From Thinopyrum elongatum (Eukaryota > Streptophyta > Magnoliopsida > Poales > Poaceae), in NCBI GenBank assembly GCA_011799875.1, contig CM022298.1:258285757-258349756 (forward strand): a stretch of DNA of 64,000 bases, in the 5' to 3' direction. This document shows, piece after piece, positions 43,155 through 55,525 of this stretch. The notes under the pieces were generated by a model. It was not told the origin of the DNA. It made no database searches and saw only the letters and a list, made by a program, of their open reading frames with translations. Numbering within the stretch: position 1 is the stretch's first letter; the number at the start of each line of letters is the position of its first letter. Position numbers and translations under genes: made by a program.

Positions 43155-46100
43155 ATGGCCAACAACGATGAGGCCGGCGGTTCGGGCAAGGCATTCTGGG
43201 AGCTGTCCCAGGAGATGGAGGAAGAACCTCACCGCTATGAGGACGCCGCGGAAGACACCGATCCCGACTACACAACCCCTAGTGGCGTCGGGGATGACAC
43301 CACTGATGGTGCCGCCAAGGATGCCACCACTGATGATGGCAGCGCACGCACAGATGGCAGCCAACCGAAGAGGCAACGGAAGGGCCAGCGCCCGAACGTG
43401 CTCGGCACTGCCAAGGAGGAATTTACTGAAGTGTCCTCCAGTGGGCATCCAACGGCGCCCAAAGAATTAGTCAGTGGGTACTCGGGACAACTCGGGTGCA
43501 TTCTCCGGAGCACCGTCTCGATCAACACCGAGAACCTAAGGCATCATGACCGAGGGAATTTGCGCAACCTCCTCTTCACGAAGCTGCACGAACGATACAA
43601 GTTCCCCGGTGACTTCGCAAACACACGCCTCTCAGGGAATAAAGTGAACAGTGCCGCCCTCACGAAGATGAGCACGGCCCTGGCTACTTGGAGAGCCGCG
43701 GTGAAGAGAAGGATTCTAAGAGGTGATAGTTATGAGAAGATCAAGGAGACAAATCCTTCGATCAGCGAAGCTGACTACCGAGAGTTCAAGATCAAGTGCG
43801 AGAGCAACTCATCCGCGGAATCAAGTCAGTGGGGGAAAGATATGCGGGACTTGAACTTAGGGGTCCACAAACTCGGTCCCGGCGGTTACAGAGTGGTGGA
43901 ACCTATATGGGACAAGGAGGACGCGGAGCGTGCCGAGCAAGGCCTACCGCCCCTCTTCGATAAATACCGTGACAAGCAAACCAGTAACTATGTCAGGGCC
44001 CGGTACAAGGTGGACCCGGTAACAAAGGAGCTTACCACGGATCCGAAGACCAAGGCGCTTGAGCTTGTTCTGGTAAGGAATACACCCCCGCGTAATTAGC
44101 TCCATATGGTTGCATTCTAATTAATTAAGCCAAATTTCTAAATGGTTCACGTTCCTTCCACAGGACACTGAAAGCAGTAGCGCGGGGTCGTCTCAGAGCT
44201 CCCCTTGGGACACCACTTTAAATAGGGCGTTGAACATAATGAAACACAAGGATAAGTTCAGTAAGCCATCGTCAGCTGGTCGTGTGGCCGGCAAAGGCTT
44301 GTCCATGAAATGGTTGGAATACTATAACGCTGGGCGAAAGGAGAGAAAGACCAGCTCGGAAAGCCAGGAGCGCGAGGTTCAAGAACTCAAGGCACAAATG
44401 GCGCGGATTTTGGAGATAGTCGAAGAGCAAGTGCGAGACCAACTGGGAGCAACGATCACCGCCATTGTGCCTACCTTATTTGAGGGGCTGCAGGCGTGGA
44501 TTGCGGGCGGCCAACAGGGGCCGCCCCCGATTCCCAGCATCACGGGCAGCAACTCGCACAATGCGCCGGCGGCGGCATTGGTGTCTCCGGCGGAGGCGGC
44601 ATTGGTGTCTCCGGCGTCGGCGCCAGCATTGGAGCTTAATGCACCCGGGTGTGGGAAGAATACGCCGGCCGACACCTCGGCAGCAAGCGGCCCCTCCGTC
44701 ACTTGCACGCCCACCGTTGGCGGTGCCTAGACATTAGCCGAGCTCGACGCCATCACGGTAACTAAGCCTCTCGGCCGATGACTTCATCTCCTTGCCTTTG
44801 ACTGGGCATCCCTGATGCCCTACATGTTTTCGCAGGGCGCCGCCGACGTTCCATGCACTCTCCTGCACTTCGTGGACGGCGAGTTGATCGATGTCGCCAA
44901 GGCCAAAATCATTCAATCGGGCAACCGCGTGTTCCACGGTAATCCGATGCCACCCACCGTGTATAGGGTTCAACTGGTTTGGGTGCTGCGGGGCTGCGAC
45001 GGCTTGTTACCTCCGTATTGACCCCCTGGGGCCGACGAAGATGATGTGATGACCCTCAGCGCCTGCATAAGCTGGTCCATGCTTTAGCCGAAGAGCCAGA
45101 TACGTTTGGGGGCGGGGGACAGCACCCCACAGACAACACCGCCAGTCGTGCCGGCGCCAAGCCATGGCAAGACCGCCGCAACGCTACCGCCGTCAGCTAA
45201 TCCGGACATGCATATGGCACAGGATCCGGACGACGATGACGGTACATTTACCAACGTCGATAAGTACTTCAACGAACATGGGTACGATGACGAATTCTTG
45301 GGGCCTCCTTCTCAAGAACCCAACCCTGCAAAAGACTATCGCGATCTAGCTGGTACCGCGCAGAAACCCAATTGCAACAGGCGTCATCTGGCGTTCAGTT
45401 CTTAGGAGACGCCTCCAGCTGCCGCCTTCACCGAGCCTCAGATAGCCGAGGTGCAAAATATTATCAGCCCCAACACACTCAAGAAGGTGGTCTCTGAGCA
45501 AAACTCGATCCCATTACAGCAGAAGAAGCAGAAGGGACGGAAAAGAAAAAATAACAAGGGTGCGAGCTAGCCGGCACCGAGTATGATCCGTGCTCAGGAC
45601 GGGCCACCTTCAACTAAGGATATCTCGAGGAGGGTGCATGTGGCGGGTAGGCCGATGCTACCGACTAATCTGCTCAATGCTGCAACCGGTGCTATGCGGA
45701 GTCAGCATGACAGTGTTCTTTCTTTGGAGAAGTGGCGTCTCTCCGAGAATGATGTGGCATACCCGGTTTTCGTGGCCAAGGTGCCAGAGGCAAGGGCTTT
45801 GTCGATAGCACCATCGGGGGTATGATCGTCCTGCGGTTTGATGACATCTTCGGTATGTTTAACCTTCATCCGCTGCACTACACCTTCATTCGGCTATTTT
45901 CGCTCAGTATGGAGATGCGGATCATTAGAGACAAGACCCCGAACATCATGATAGTCGACCCCTTCTACATGCGTGCCAAGATCTTGGGCAGCGCTGGGGA
46001 CCGGCAAGTCGCGAGTTCATACCTCGAAGGCGTCATTCTGGCGAACCCAGATAAGGATAACTTCCTCATGCCTTACTTTCCCGAGTAAGTCATCCCCTCA

Positions 46101-46740
46101 CCGCCCCGTAATATATGATTTCTTAGATTTCGATCGTTCTTTTTTTTTCTAACATTCTGTGTTTTGTGCAGTGACACACATTGCACACTCATCCTCTTAA
46201 GCCCGAAATATTCCATGGCCACGTATTTCGACTCGGACCGTCAGTCGAAGAAAGACTACACAAATATCAAGAAAGTTCTTGATGATGCTCTCCCCGGCTA
46301 TGCCAAATCTGGAGGCACCTTCAGGAGGCCAATTTGTAGGTACGGCAAGCACGTGTTCACCCACGTAATGACGTTCCCCTGCGTCAAGCAGCCGCCTGGC
46401 GGTCAGAAGGATGCCTACTATGCCCTCCATCACATGCGGGCGATCGTACGGGACCATAATCACCTTCTGCTACCAACTAATCTCAAAGATTAGGCCGCAC
46501 GCTTGTCGGCAATCCAGGACACGGACATCAGACAAGAATTCTTTTGCATCCAGTCGGAGTTTGTGGAAATCATCCATCAAGATGTCCTTCGTACCTCGGG
46601 GCAGTTCTACCTCAGATATCAACCGTCCAACAATGAAATAGAAACAACGCTACAAATGCAGGCTGACAACGACCGCGATTTCATGGCCATCACGATAGAC
46701 GGCGGCTTCATCCACGCTCCGGTCCCTGAGTCGAGTTGAA
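43155..46740 (+). pseudogene. Second CACTA 2 gene: Transposase_24-like region and C48/Ulp1-like domain
   Basis: Exon 43155-44072 (306 codons, GTAAGG donor) joins in phase to 44164 onward (CAG acceptor). The first part has an acidic start, KRQRKGQRPN, and a region resembling the Transposase_24 (Ptta/En/Spm) family (RNLLFTKLHERYKF, QGLPPLFDKYRD). The next exon has a coiled coil (ESQEREVQELKAQMARILEIVEEQ) and a Pro/Ala-rich tail. Exon 3 (from 44836) contains LLHFVDGELIDVAKAKI. The C-terminus (45820-46735; intron about 46086-46170) reads as a C48/Ulp1-like fold: HCTLILLSPKYSMATYFDS with the His and Asp positions, then CVKQPPGGQKDAYYALHHM, where the catalytic Cys is expected but Asp or Ala stands. 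TAG or TAA at 44728, 45088, 45403, 45568 and 46491 break it. Function unknown; perhaps a DNA- or protein-binding partner of the transposase. No active protease is expected from this copy. Confidence 0.65.
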
Positions 46741-46990
46741 AGTAATGATGCTATGTAGTTCTGAAATATCGATTAGCTTATGTTGTAATTAAACTTTAAT
46801 GAACTTGTATGTCTCTTTAGTTTGGACAGTCGTTCAACTTATATGTAATCGATGCTATTTATTAGTAGGACCATGAATCGTGCTATTAATGTGTTGCTTT
46901 TCTCTTCTGATCCTTTTGTTGCATACTTATATATTGCTTATGTATTGTCTGTGAATTGCTACTAACGTTTTGTTTGTCTAGTGCATAGAG

Positions 46991-47242
46991 ATGCCGTCGT
47001 ATGTCGTGTACAAGGGTAAGGATCCCGGAGTCTACGACGACTGGGAGGAGTGTCAGACACAGGTTCACCGTTTCAGCGGTAACAGTTACAAAGGGTACAC
47101 CACTAGGGTGGAGGCGGAAGCTAGATACGCGCGCTATCTAGCGGGAGAGAGGAGGGAGCGGAGGAGGAACCGGATGAAGACCAGTTTCATCGCGATGATG
47201 CTCATCGTGACCGCAGCTCTCTTCTATGTGATGGTAGTTTAG
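46991..47242 (+). CDS. RNase H1 N-terminal-domain microprotein with membrane tail
   Basis: An intact 83-codon frame. Residues 4-50 (YVVYKGKDPGVYDDWEECQ, then VHRFSGNSYKGYTTRVEAEARY) match the RNase H1 N-terminal/viroplasmin fold (Cauli_VI type), which binds RNA:DNA hybrids in RNase H1 proteins. The aromatic and Gly-rich start, the WxEC motif and the FSG..YKGY..EAEA pattern are present. Residues 52-64 are very Arg-rich. Residues 65-83 are hydrophobic (FIAMMLIVTAALFYVMVV) and would form a C-terminal membrane anchor. There is no RNase H catalytic domain. It lies 250 bp after the second gene, in the same direction, and follows a likely 3' splice site (TTTGTCTAG, 46980), so it may be a downstream exon or a separate gene. 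It is the only undamaged frame of the element. Domain assignment is strong; the role in transposition is unknown. Confidence 0.7.
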   Translation: MPSYVVYKGKDPGVYDDWEECQTQVHRFSGNSYKGYTTRVEAEARYARYLAGERRERRRNRMKTSFIAMMLIVTAALFYVMVV

Positions 47243-47489
47243 ATGATTGATATCGACTTGTAATGTGAAAACAAACTCGCTACTCGCGGTCTCGAGACTT
47301 GTAATGTTCTAACTTTGTTCGGTATTTTGAATTCGGAGACTAATATGATGAATTGTATTCGGAGACTAATCTTCTATTGTATTCGATAAATCTGCTGTTT
47401 ATATGTTGTGCTGTTTATATTCTGTGCAGTAATGTATTTTGTAACCTGTGCAAATATTAGAAAAGAAAAAAAAATTCCTAATATTCATA

Positions 47490-47790
47490 GTAGTGGCGCA
47501 CCATATTGCACTTTAGTGGTGCACTGAAATAAACACACCAGTGCCGCATTATCTAAAAGTGCGCCATTAGTAACCCAGAGCACAAGGTAAATATGGCCCC
47601 CTGGGAGGCATAGTAATGGCGCACTGGTGGACATAGTAATGGCGCACTATGTGGTGCGCCACTATTATCTGGGATACTAGTGGCGCACCAGAAGTGCGCC
47701 ATTACTATTTGTTACTAGTGGCGTGTTAATAGTGGCGCACCTGTAGTGCGCCATTAACAGCAAAAACAGGTGCGCCACTAACAGCCCTTT
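47490..47790. repeat. CACTA 2 right subterminal array
   Basis: Six to seven copies of GTGGCGCACC / GGTGCGCCA(C/T)TA motifs, partly as closed hairpins (AGTGGCGCACCAGAAGTGCG, AGTGGCGCACCTGTAGTGCG), leading into the right terminus. Confidence 0.8.
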
Positions 47791-47801
47791 TTCTAGTAGT
47801 G

Positions 47802-48240
47802 TCCCCTTCGTCCAGATGATCGTGTTTTGTCATGCCGAGCTATTGATATGTGCTACTGTTTTGCGACACTGTTTAGGTACCGCTATTGCTTTCCTATCTT
47901 TTCACATTCAGGACAATGAAGATGATTTCAGTGGAACTGCACAAAATGGTCTGATGTTGAGTGATCTCTATTGCCTCCTCTGTTTGCTGCAATGTGTCAG
48001 CGTAAATTGCAAGATGAGCCATCAAGCTAGCTGTGGAGTTGCCAACATGCTCAAAGTGCATGCAACATTGAGCAGAAAGAAGCATGTGTGTGCGTAGGGA
48101 GGCCCTTTGCTCAGAGAAGAATCGATCATTTTTTCTTTATTTCTACACCTTCTCACAACTTTGTCTTGGTTATAGTCTTGTGAACCATTTAGATGCGTAA
48201 ACATGCTACACTTAAGTGCTTGTGAATGTTAGCTAGTATG
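47802..48240 (+). repeat. Duplicated module X, continuation after CACTA 2
   Basis: Continues the sequence cut at 35441. A CATTCAGGACAATG acceptor-like start precedes GATGATTTCAGTGGAACTGCACAAA (47919-47945). 47990-48115 matches 29745-29890, and 48128-48170 matches 26565-26605. Confidence 0.6.
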
Positions 48241-51200
48241 CACTAGTCATCAACCCGTGCACCTGCACGGGCTAGATGTTTCTCTACTTATTACCGATAT
48301 TATATAAATGAAAATACCATTATACATTCTTGTAGATACACTTTTGAGACATTAAACAATAAATATAAACATGTTGCATGCTTTATAAATTTTATTTAAA
48401 GTTGTTTCAGTCTCCAAATTTACATGCACTTTCTCAAGGAGGCAACATGAAAGTTAAATTTCAAATATGTAATTTTGTGCTATAATGCAAACAATGGTAT
48501 ATGCTAAGTAATACTAAATAAAGTTATAGCTTTTTGATGGGATAATATTTTTCTAAAGCGGTAATTATTGTCGCTATAAGTCAAGTAGTTACATCTATTT
48601 GATTTATTATTGAGATCTTCATGATGGCTACCCCCTTAATTATTTGTCCATAGAAAGAATTTTTCAAATTTCAGCAACATCCTTTATCTCCTTCATAAGC
48701 TTTGTAAGCATTTCCCGAGCTTGTGCAACAAAGGCAGCAAATCTAATCAAAGTTCAACACTCTCTAGCTTATATGATTCCTATCCACGGAGAGTTGGAAA
48801 ACAGAGCAATATATATTTCACTAACATAGGCAACCAAAATTATAGATACATTTGTGATCTTTCCTTGACAACCAACCATGAAGTAAATAAACATAAACTC
48901 TTTGCCAATCTCACCTCATTAAATCATACCTTGGAAAGAAGTAGTACAAAAACAGCAAGAGAATCAATATAATAGTATATGAAATAAGGTAGTTTGATGC
49001 AGACTACACTACAAACTGTCATTTCAAGGAAAGGGCCAAACTGGTTTATGTATCATCCATTTTGCAACAGACATCTTATTTTATCAAGAAAATTAGAACT
49101 AACTAAGCATTCAGGCATGTATGAGTACACTGATTTCTATATAGGATAGTGTATAATAGAAGTCAAACATGTACCTGATATAATAGTTGAACTAAATGTC
49201 AGGCAAGATATGATGATTGATATTCATATGTCTTAACTGTTTGCTCTCACTATTCTTCATTTCTTTGGTGAACATTCTCACTATTTTTTGTTGTTCTCTT
49301 TGTACATCCTTTTTGCCGCCTTCTACCCTAAATGTCGTCACTGTCGCCTTCCACCACCTCTGAGTGCCCACCAGGGTTTTATGCCATCTCTACCTTTAAG
49401 GATAGAACAGAAATTACCCCAAAAAAAAGTTTACAACATAAATTGTTTGTCCATGGAAGAATGTGTGTGGCTATTTTATGTCATATTATATGTTTGTAAG
49501 TATCTTGTAGAGCCCCAGTTCTTTATATGGTATATAAGAACATACTAAGGATTGGCTGTGATGTAGAACCTCAGAAGTTTGAACGGTGCTTAGAGAGCAG
49601 ACAAACTGCAGTTCACATATATGCGGTGAAGACTTGGCAAAAATGGCACACATATTAAGATCATGAAATAGTTTGAGCCAAACTTAGCTTATGTGAATAA
49701 TTAGTATGAGATTCTTACAAAGGCAATTATGAGAACTAAGACCAGTTAACAGAAGAAAATACATGATTTACCTGATTTAGCAGCATGGTTCAGTGTAAAA
49801 AAATTAGAAAGTGCTTCATGTTTCATATGTGGAATAGGTGAAAATATTACACCCTAGGAAGGTGTGAGGTAAAGATTAAGGAGAATTCATTTGTTGTAAA
49901 AGAAGAGAAGTCGTACATCATATTCCATAAGATTGGGTCCATGAAAACACTCTCCTAATAGGTTAACATGTGTCATCTACAAAAAATTACACATCAGTAA
50001 GAAGTACCAAAAAAGATGGTATAAAGATGTACACTTGAAGATTAGTTATCTAGGACGTATATAGCTTCCTTAGTTTCTTTGATAGCATTTTTTTGGAAAA
50101 GGAGGATAGACCTCCGGCCTCTTCATCTGGACGATGCATGCGGCCATCTTATTAATTATTCATAGAGGCCATACGAAGTAATACATCTTATTAATTATTA
50201 ATTATTCCTTAGTTTCTATGATAGCATGAAGTAACTACTCTCTAAACAAAATACTGCAGAAAGTACAGGTCAGAAAAATTACCAAGGGGTAGGTTTGTGA
50301 TGTTAACAATTTGGACTTGTATAACTACTGAAAGGAGTAGAGAAAAGAGTCACTGGTACTAACTCTGTTGCATAAAAGCTATAAATGGTTGAAACTTAAT
50401 TGTTTGTATAGTCACGTACATCTTATATATTACCTCTTGGAACAGTCACGTACTGAAAGTGGTTATAAATGTAGTACTGAATGTGGTACTAACTCTATTG
50501 CATAAAAAGAGTCACGTGACTGCACGGGCTAGAAATAATTTGACTCAAATATATATATTTATGATGATAAATACCATAATATTGACCTTTTTTGTTTCTT
50601 TAAAGGATTAGACATAATTATTTTAATTATGTGACTGTGCATGCATCAAGATGCACAAATCAGTTCAGTCACACCATTTGTGTATATATGTACTGAGCGT
50701 TACTCCAAGGAACCGCAAAGTTATGCAAAAAAACCGATATTGAGATTATTGTTCTATGTCCATACCTGATAATTATTTCCTGAACATCAAGTTCCCTACG
50801 TTGTAGTATTGAGATGAAAAGCCATGTAGGCACAACTTCTGAACACAAAAGAGAGTCATAATTTGGATGTGGCGATTTTGCTTGCAGCTATTAGGACTGA
50901 ATCTCAATTATGTATCTTGAGCAGAGTATGTAGAATTTCTTCATAACAAGATAATTTTTTGGGTCATCTTCATCCAATATAGTCACATGATTCCATACAA
51001 ACATTTTAGTTTTTTAGGTCAACACCTTCTAAGAAATATTTCGAATAGAAATGGTATCACAACAGTATGAAAGACCTTTATGACTAATTGTTGTGGGAAT
51101 AAAGGAGCTACATATGCATCTTCATTTAGCAAATAACCACTTTCGTGCTTGTTTAAATCAAGTCTAACAACCAATTTTACCAACCCAATAAAACTGTTGG

Positions 51201-53170
51201 GAGATTAGAACAATTGTGCAAGAAGAAAACAAAGCTCGGTACAGAATAGTGCAACAGGATGTCACACTTACGATAGCAATTGCTTCTCCTGCAATTATGA
51301 ACCCTCACTACCATAGAATTCATCTTAACCTTTTTCATTATGCGTAGAATTTAGTTACCTACCAACAAAAAAATGGTGCCAACTGTAGGAAACAAATTAC
51401 ATGGCAAGGAAACATAGTTTATTGTCATGAAACAGAATCAAATGGGACAAAATCTTGTTTACATGGATTGTTGGTACAAACGCATGACTACTACGTTAGA
51501 ATAGATAACATCAACAGTATGCATGCCAACAAATTATTTAAAATGCCATACATAATGCATGCATACCTAGAATGTTGCACTATGTTTAGCTTTTATAAAT
51601 TGACTGCAGTGTTTAGCCGTGTTGCCGTAGAGCGCCGTCTGTTGCACCCAACTCCTGCTCCCCTGTTAGCAGTTCAGAAGCTCGTATCTCTGATGTTTTG
51701 CCAGTTTCTCGGCTAACTTGTAGAAGAAAAAAATGACTGCAAGCCACAATCACCAGAAAACAATTTGACAATGATTAATTTCTATGGAAGTCTAAATATA
51801 TTTTGTTGCCTCTTGTAGAGCTAACTTCGTTGGAAAGAGAATAACAAAGTATAGAGTATGCTCAGGAAACAATGAGCGTGGAGATAATATATATCTTACT
51901 GAACTTACCCTCTAGGATTATTACAGTCCGGTTGTAATTTTTTTCTCTTGTGGTGTCTTGGGTCATCAGTGCTATGTACTTTATCCAGACAATGCACAGA
52001 GTAAAAAAACAAAAGCATAGGATAGGCATAGCTTCCTAGTAGGAAAATAATAATAACTCTGGTAATCAAACCATTTAAAACCTAGAGCCGCCGCAAATTA
52101 TTTGCTATAACATTGTTAGCTGAGTCGTTCTCCTATCATTTAGGGGAGAAAGAACTAAGTCTAATGGAGACATGCAACAAAGCCAAATCATATCAGGCTT
52201 GCTCTCGTAATAAGCATCAAACCATTCAGATCATACAACTTGCATGAAGACACTGAAGTAGCTAAAAGAAGAGTACATGTGGGGAAGTCACATTTGAACT
52301 TCCCCCAAATTTATCTTTATGCTTTGATCCGGCATGCAGATTGCATGGATGCCTCGATCTCAAGAAGTTATCATGTGTCTGGCCATCTAACAGAGGATGT
52401 AGCCAGTTAGCGGCCAATTGCTGATGGTCATCATGTGTCTGGCTGTGAGTCTCTACTTGCTATCATCGGAGCCGAGTACAGGGAGCCTAGAATGTGCAGC
52501 AGTGGATGGATGCGCGCATGAGTTCCCAGTTGAGATGAAGCAAAAGTATTATGTGGGGGCACAATCTACATGACTCGGAGAGGTCATGGAGAGGAAGAGG
52601 TCAGCAAGGTACATTCGGTAAACAAACAAAAATATTCATAATGCGTCGAAACTTGGAATGTTCTTTATATGCATAATAGCTTCTCAATTTTTAGGCACGT
52701 TTAGCATCATCTAACATCAACTCAACTTTTTGGATTATGTACATGAAAATTCTATCATGTCCAAACTCGAAAGTACTGCTAAAAAGGCCATTGTAGTCAT
52801 GTGGAAGACGAAGATCTAATATAGCTGGCTGTATATGAGAGGTCAGTTAAATTAGAGCCCATTCAGTATAATGGGTCTTTATTTTCTTTGCCATAATCAT
52901 AACCATACGTAGAATAGCAATACATTTGTCTTGGACACAAAATTCTTAGGCTTTACATAATCATACAGAAATATGAAAACTGTAGGTAGTACAATACTCA
53001 GAAAGCAAGATTGCAAGTCTGTAACGTGTAGCCCTTGGCATAGAAAAAACTATATTAGCTTCCCTAGGAATCAAAATCTGAACCGTAAATAACATGAAAA
53101 ATTGTCTATGTTCATGGAAATCTGTTATCAGATTCAAAGCAATACAATATTTCTCAGAGGAATATTTGCT
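48240..53170. other. AT-rich unclassified repeat DNA, no gene found
   Basis: The left part begins CACTAGTCATCAACCCGTGCACCTGCACGGGCTAG, a phrase of the kind found at the ends of grass DNA transposons. GACTGCACGGGCTAGAAAT at 50511 is a second copy in the same orientation. Between and after them I see AT-rich, stop-rich sequence with no conserved protein motif. Similar phrases (ATCATGTGTCTGGC) occur twice at 52370 and 52428. Confidence 0.4.
50088..50206 (-). mobile_element. Short retroposon (SINE or LINE end) with 20-bp target duplication
   Basis: The 119-bp insert starts with a T run on the plus strand, so it has an A tail on the minus strand. It is flanked by CCTTAGTTTCTTTGATAGCA (50068-50087) and CCTTAGTTTCTATGATAGCA (50207-50226), 19 of 20 bases equal. 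The phrase ACCTCCGGCCTCTTCATCTGG is familiar from dispersed wheat repeats. Confidence 0.75.
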
Positions 53171-53171
53171 T

Positions 53172-53432
53172 CTAGACTGAAAGACATATAAGAGTGACAC
53201 ATGGTGTCGTCATGGCCTCATGGTCGTGTTCGCGATATCTGCAGCCTGCACTATCAACCATCACAGGAACTGAAACAGTCATAAATTCAGCAAAGAAGGA
53301 AGATGTATAAATAGCAATGTGAATTATGCCACCATATATTTGAACTACATGAGAGACCAGTCGCTCGAAAACCAAGGCTCCTGCATCACAGACCAGTTTC
53401 TGGGCTACACCCACTGTATGGAGGAGCGACAC
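53172..53432 (-). other. Orphan exon-like frame, 86 codons
   Basis: The minus-strand frame LLHTVGVAQKLVCDAGALVF, continuing RLVSHVVQIYGGIIHIA and ending FFAEFMTVSVPVMVDSAG, has the composition of a folded plant protein and stands out from the AT-rich surroundings. It is preceded on the minus strand by GAGAAAATATGATGTG, not a clear splice site. I do not recognise the family, and no neighbouring exons were found. It may be a captured gene fragment. Confidence 0.3.
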
Positions 53433-55525
53433 ATCATATTTTCTCCAATTAAAAACATAGAAATAATGGTGAAGCTAAAATAACAAATCTCCAGCTAACC
53501 AAGCCTACCAATTTGCAAAGCGTGACCTGTTGGTTGCTGAACTAGCGGAGGCAGCTAGTCAAGCGGCCAAGCAGTGATGGTGGTATTCAGTGTGATTAAC
53601 ATTACACAAATAAATAACACGAGGAAGCAAAATTAGTCTTAGTTATCTGAGCAGTTACGACATTCTCTCCTAGCCATTATGAGAGTTTACTATCAGGGTT
53701 TCAGCCACATAATGAATTTCCATTGCATCCATTGGAAAAATAGTAGACAAAATTAGATGAAAAATCAATGTATATACCTGAATTCAACAGTACCCATCTT
53801 GGTTACTTCATCTGCTTTTCTATCTGAGTAGACACCCAATCAAGCTTCAGCAAGCTGAGCAATAGGAAACTTCGGTCCTTACATGGCAACAGAAAAATAG
53901 CAACAACATTAACGTTCCTGCTAGAGCACTGCTTAAAAACTTGATAAAATCTAAGTATAATACAAAAGTATTATAAACATATCTAGAGCATGTATGTTCG
54001 CACATAAGCTATATTAGAACAATTATTTTGCATCTTGTAGAAATTCATCAATATGCACAATTAGCAAAAAAATAAGCTACAGGATTGTACGTAGGCAACA
54101 CACAGCCACATGTACCTTGAATCTTCCCTAAATTTTTTAGGCTTGTCCACCCCAGCCATATAACTATAGCATGCATCTCACCAGTGGAGGCAACCAACTA
54201 AATTGCATGAAATTGCCTTCGGTTGATTCATATGATGATTCATATAATTGATCTGCCATCAACCAATATCTATCTTGAATAGATTCACACGAGATCAAAT
54301 AGATGCTTGATTGGAGCGTAGTCAGAACTTGGAATCTAAGGAGAATCCAAGGTTGCAAAGAAAGGATATTAGGGAGGATTGAATTCGGGTTTCCAATCTC
54401 TTGGATTCATAAATTCCCTTTGGGCAGAGGCGCTTCAATTGCTTGAGAGGAAGGGCATCAAGGAGATATTGGTTGGATCCTCATCAGATGGAATCCCATC
54501 GTGAAAGCTTAGGCCGGTAGGGAAACTACAGAGGTGGAGGAGCAGGAGCAGCGCCAATGATCTCCCGTGGTGAGTCGATGCTTCATTGGGGCAGATTCGT
54601 GGAGGGGTGAAACTTGCTCGAGGGGGTTGTTTTTTTTGGTAGCCCATGGAAGAATTGGCTGGAGGACCGTCCGTGTGGGACAACAGGCATGGACTCCTCA
54701 TGTATTTCATTCGACGGCTATGGACAGTTATTTGTGAGATCAAACGGATAATTTTCTTGCTTTTTGAGGATTAACGTGAAGTCTCGATTGGTGCCTCCAA
54801 TTAGTAAATATAAGATACCGTATGTTGTGCAACTTAGTTTAGTGTGAATGTTGACTAGCGGGTCAACCTTTACAATCTATATTGTGGGCCTATTATTTGA
54901 CCCCTCATTTTACTGCGCAATGACCAGTGTGAGTGTCTGCATGCAGTACCGCATTCTCTAATTTGGTGGATGCCAAGCCAGCCCGAGAAGGAGCTATAAC
55001 TTTTTTTCCAAGTTGAAAAATGTTACCGATGAGGAGCCATAAGCTGGAGGCATCTCTTTTTTTATTTCGAATGGGCAATAAGCTGGAGAGCTAGAGAGTG
55101 TCTCTAAAGGGCTACCTCTAGTACAAGGCCGTCTAGTACGAAACACAGGCAACCGACTAGGTCGATACAAAAGCCTATCCATCTTAAAGCCCATTTGCTT
55201 TTGTTTTTTGCGAGGAAAAGCCCATATTTCTTGAAGAGGGGCGATCCTAGAAAGACCCTCCTTCCTCCTTGCCTCCACTTACTGCAGCTCGCTGGACTCT
55301 CCCATTTCTGTCTCCTCCCAATTCCCCCCGCTCCCCATCTTCCTCACTCGTACAGAAAACCCCCGCTCACCTTCTTCCTCACTTGTACAGAAAACGCCTG
55401 CTCCTCTTCTTCCTCGCTCCAACAGAAAACCCCAGCCCTCCTTCTTCCCCACTCGCGCTGCCACTAGGCTCGTCTCTCGCTACTCTGCTCAAACCCATGA
55501 GCTCGGCGTGACGCCCGCAAGGAAA
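53433..55525. other. Spacer and CT-rich 5' flank of the F-box gene
   Basis: 53433-54960 is AT-rich without recognisable genes. Short minus-strand frames near 54435-54743 have no motif. 55300-55480 is pyrimidine-rich with three diverged units around CTTCCTCACTCGTACAGAAAACCCC, probably the F-box leader. Confidence 0.35.

Larger units (their letters stand above)
35442..47801 (+). mobile_element. CACTA transposon 2, complete ends, 12.36 kb
   Basis: Begins CACTACTAGAAAAAAGGCT at 35442 and ends AGCCCTTTTTCTAGTAGTG at 47801. Both sides carry the 3-bp duplication TCC (35439-35441 and 47802-47804), the standard CACTA target size. Subterminal GGCGCACC hairpin arrays fill about 450 bp at the left and 300 bp at the right. 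It carries a TNP2-type transposase pseudogene, a second multi-exon gene, and a small RNase H1 N-domain ORF, all on the plus strand. Flanking DNA on both sides belongs to module X. The transposase is inactivated, but the ends could still be mobilised in trans. Confidence 0.9.
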
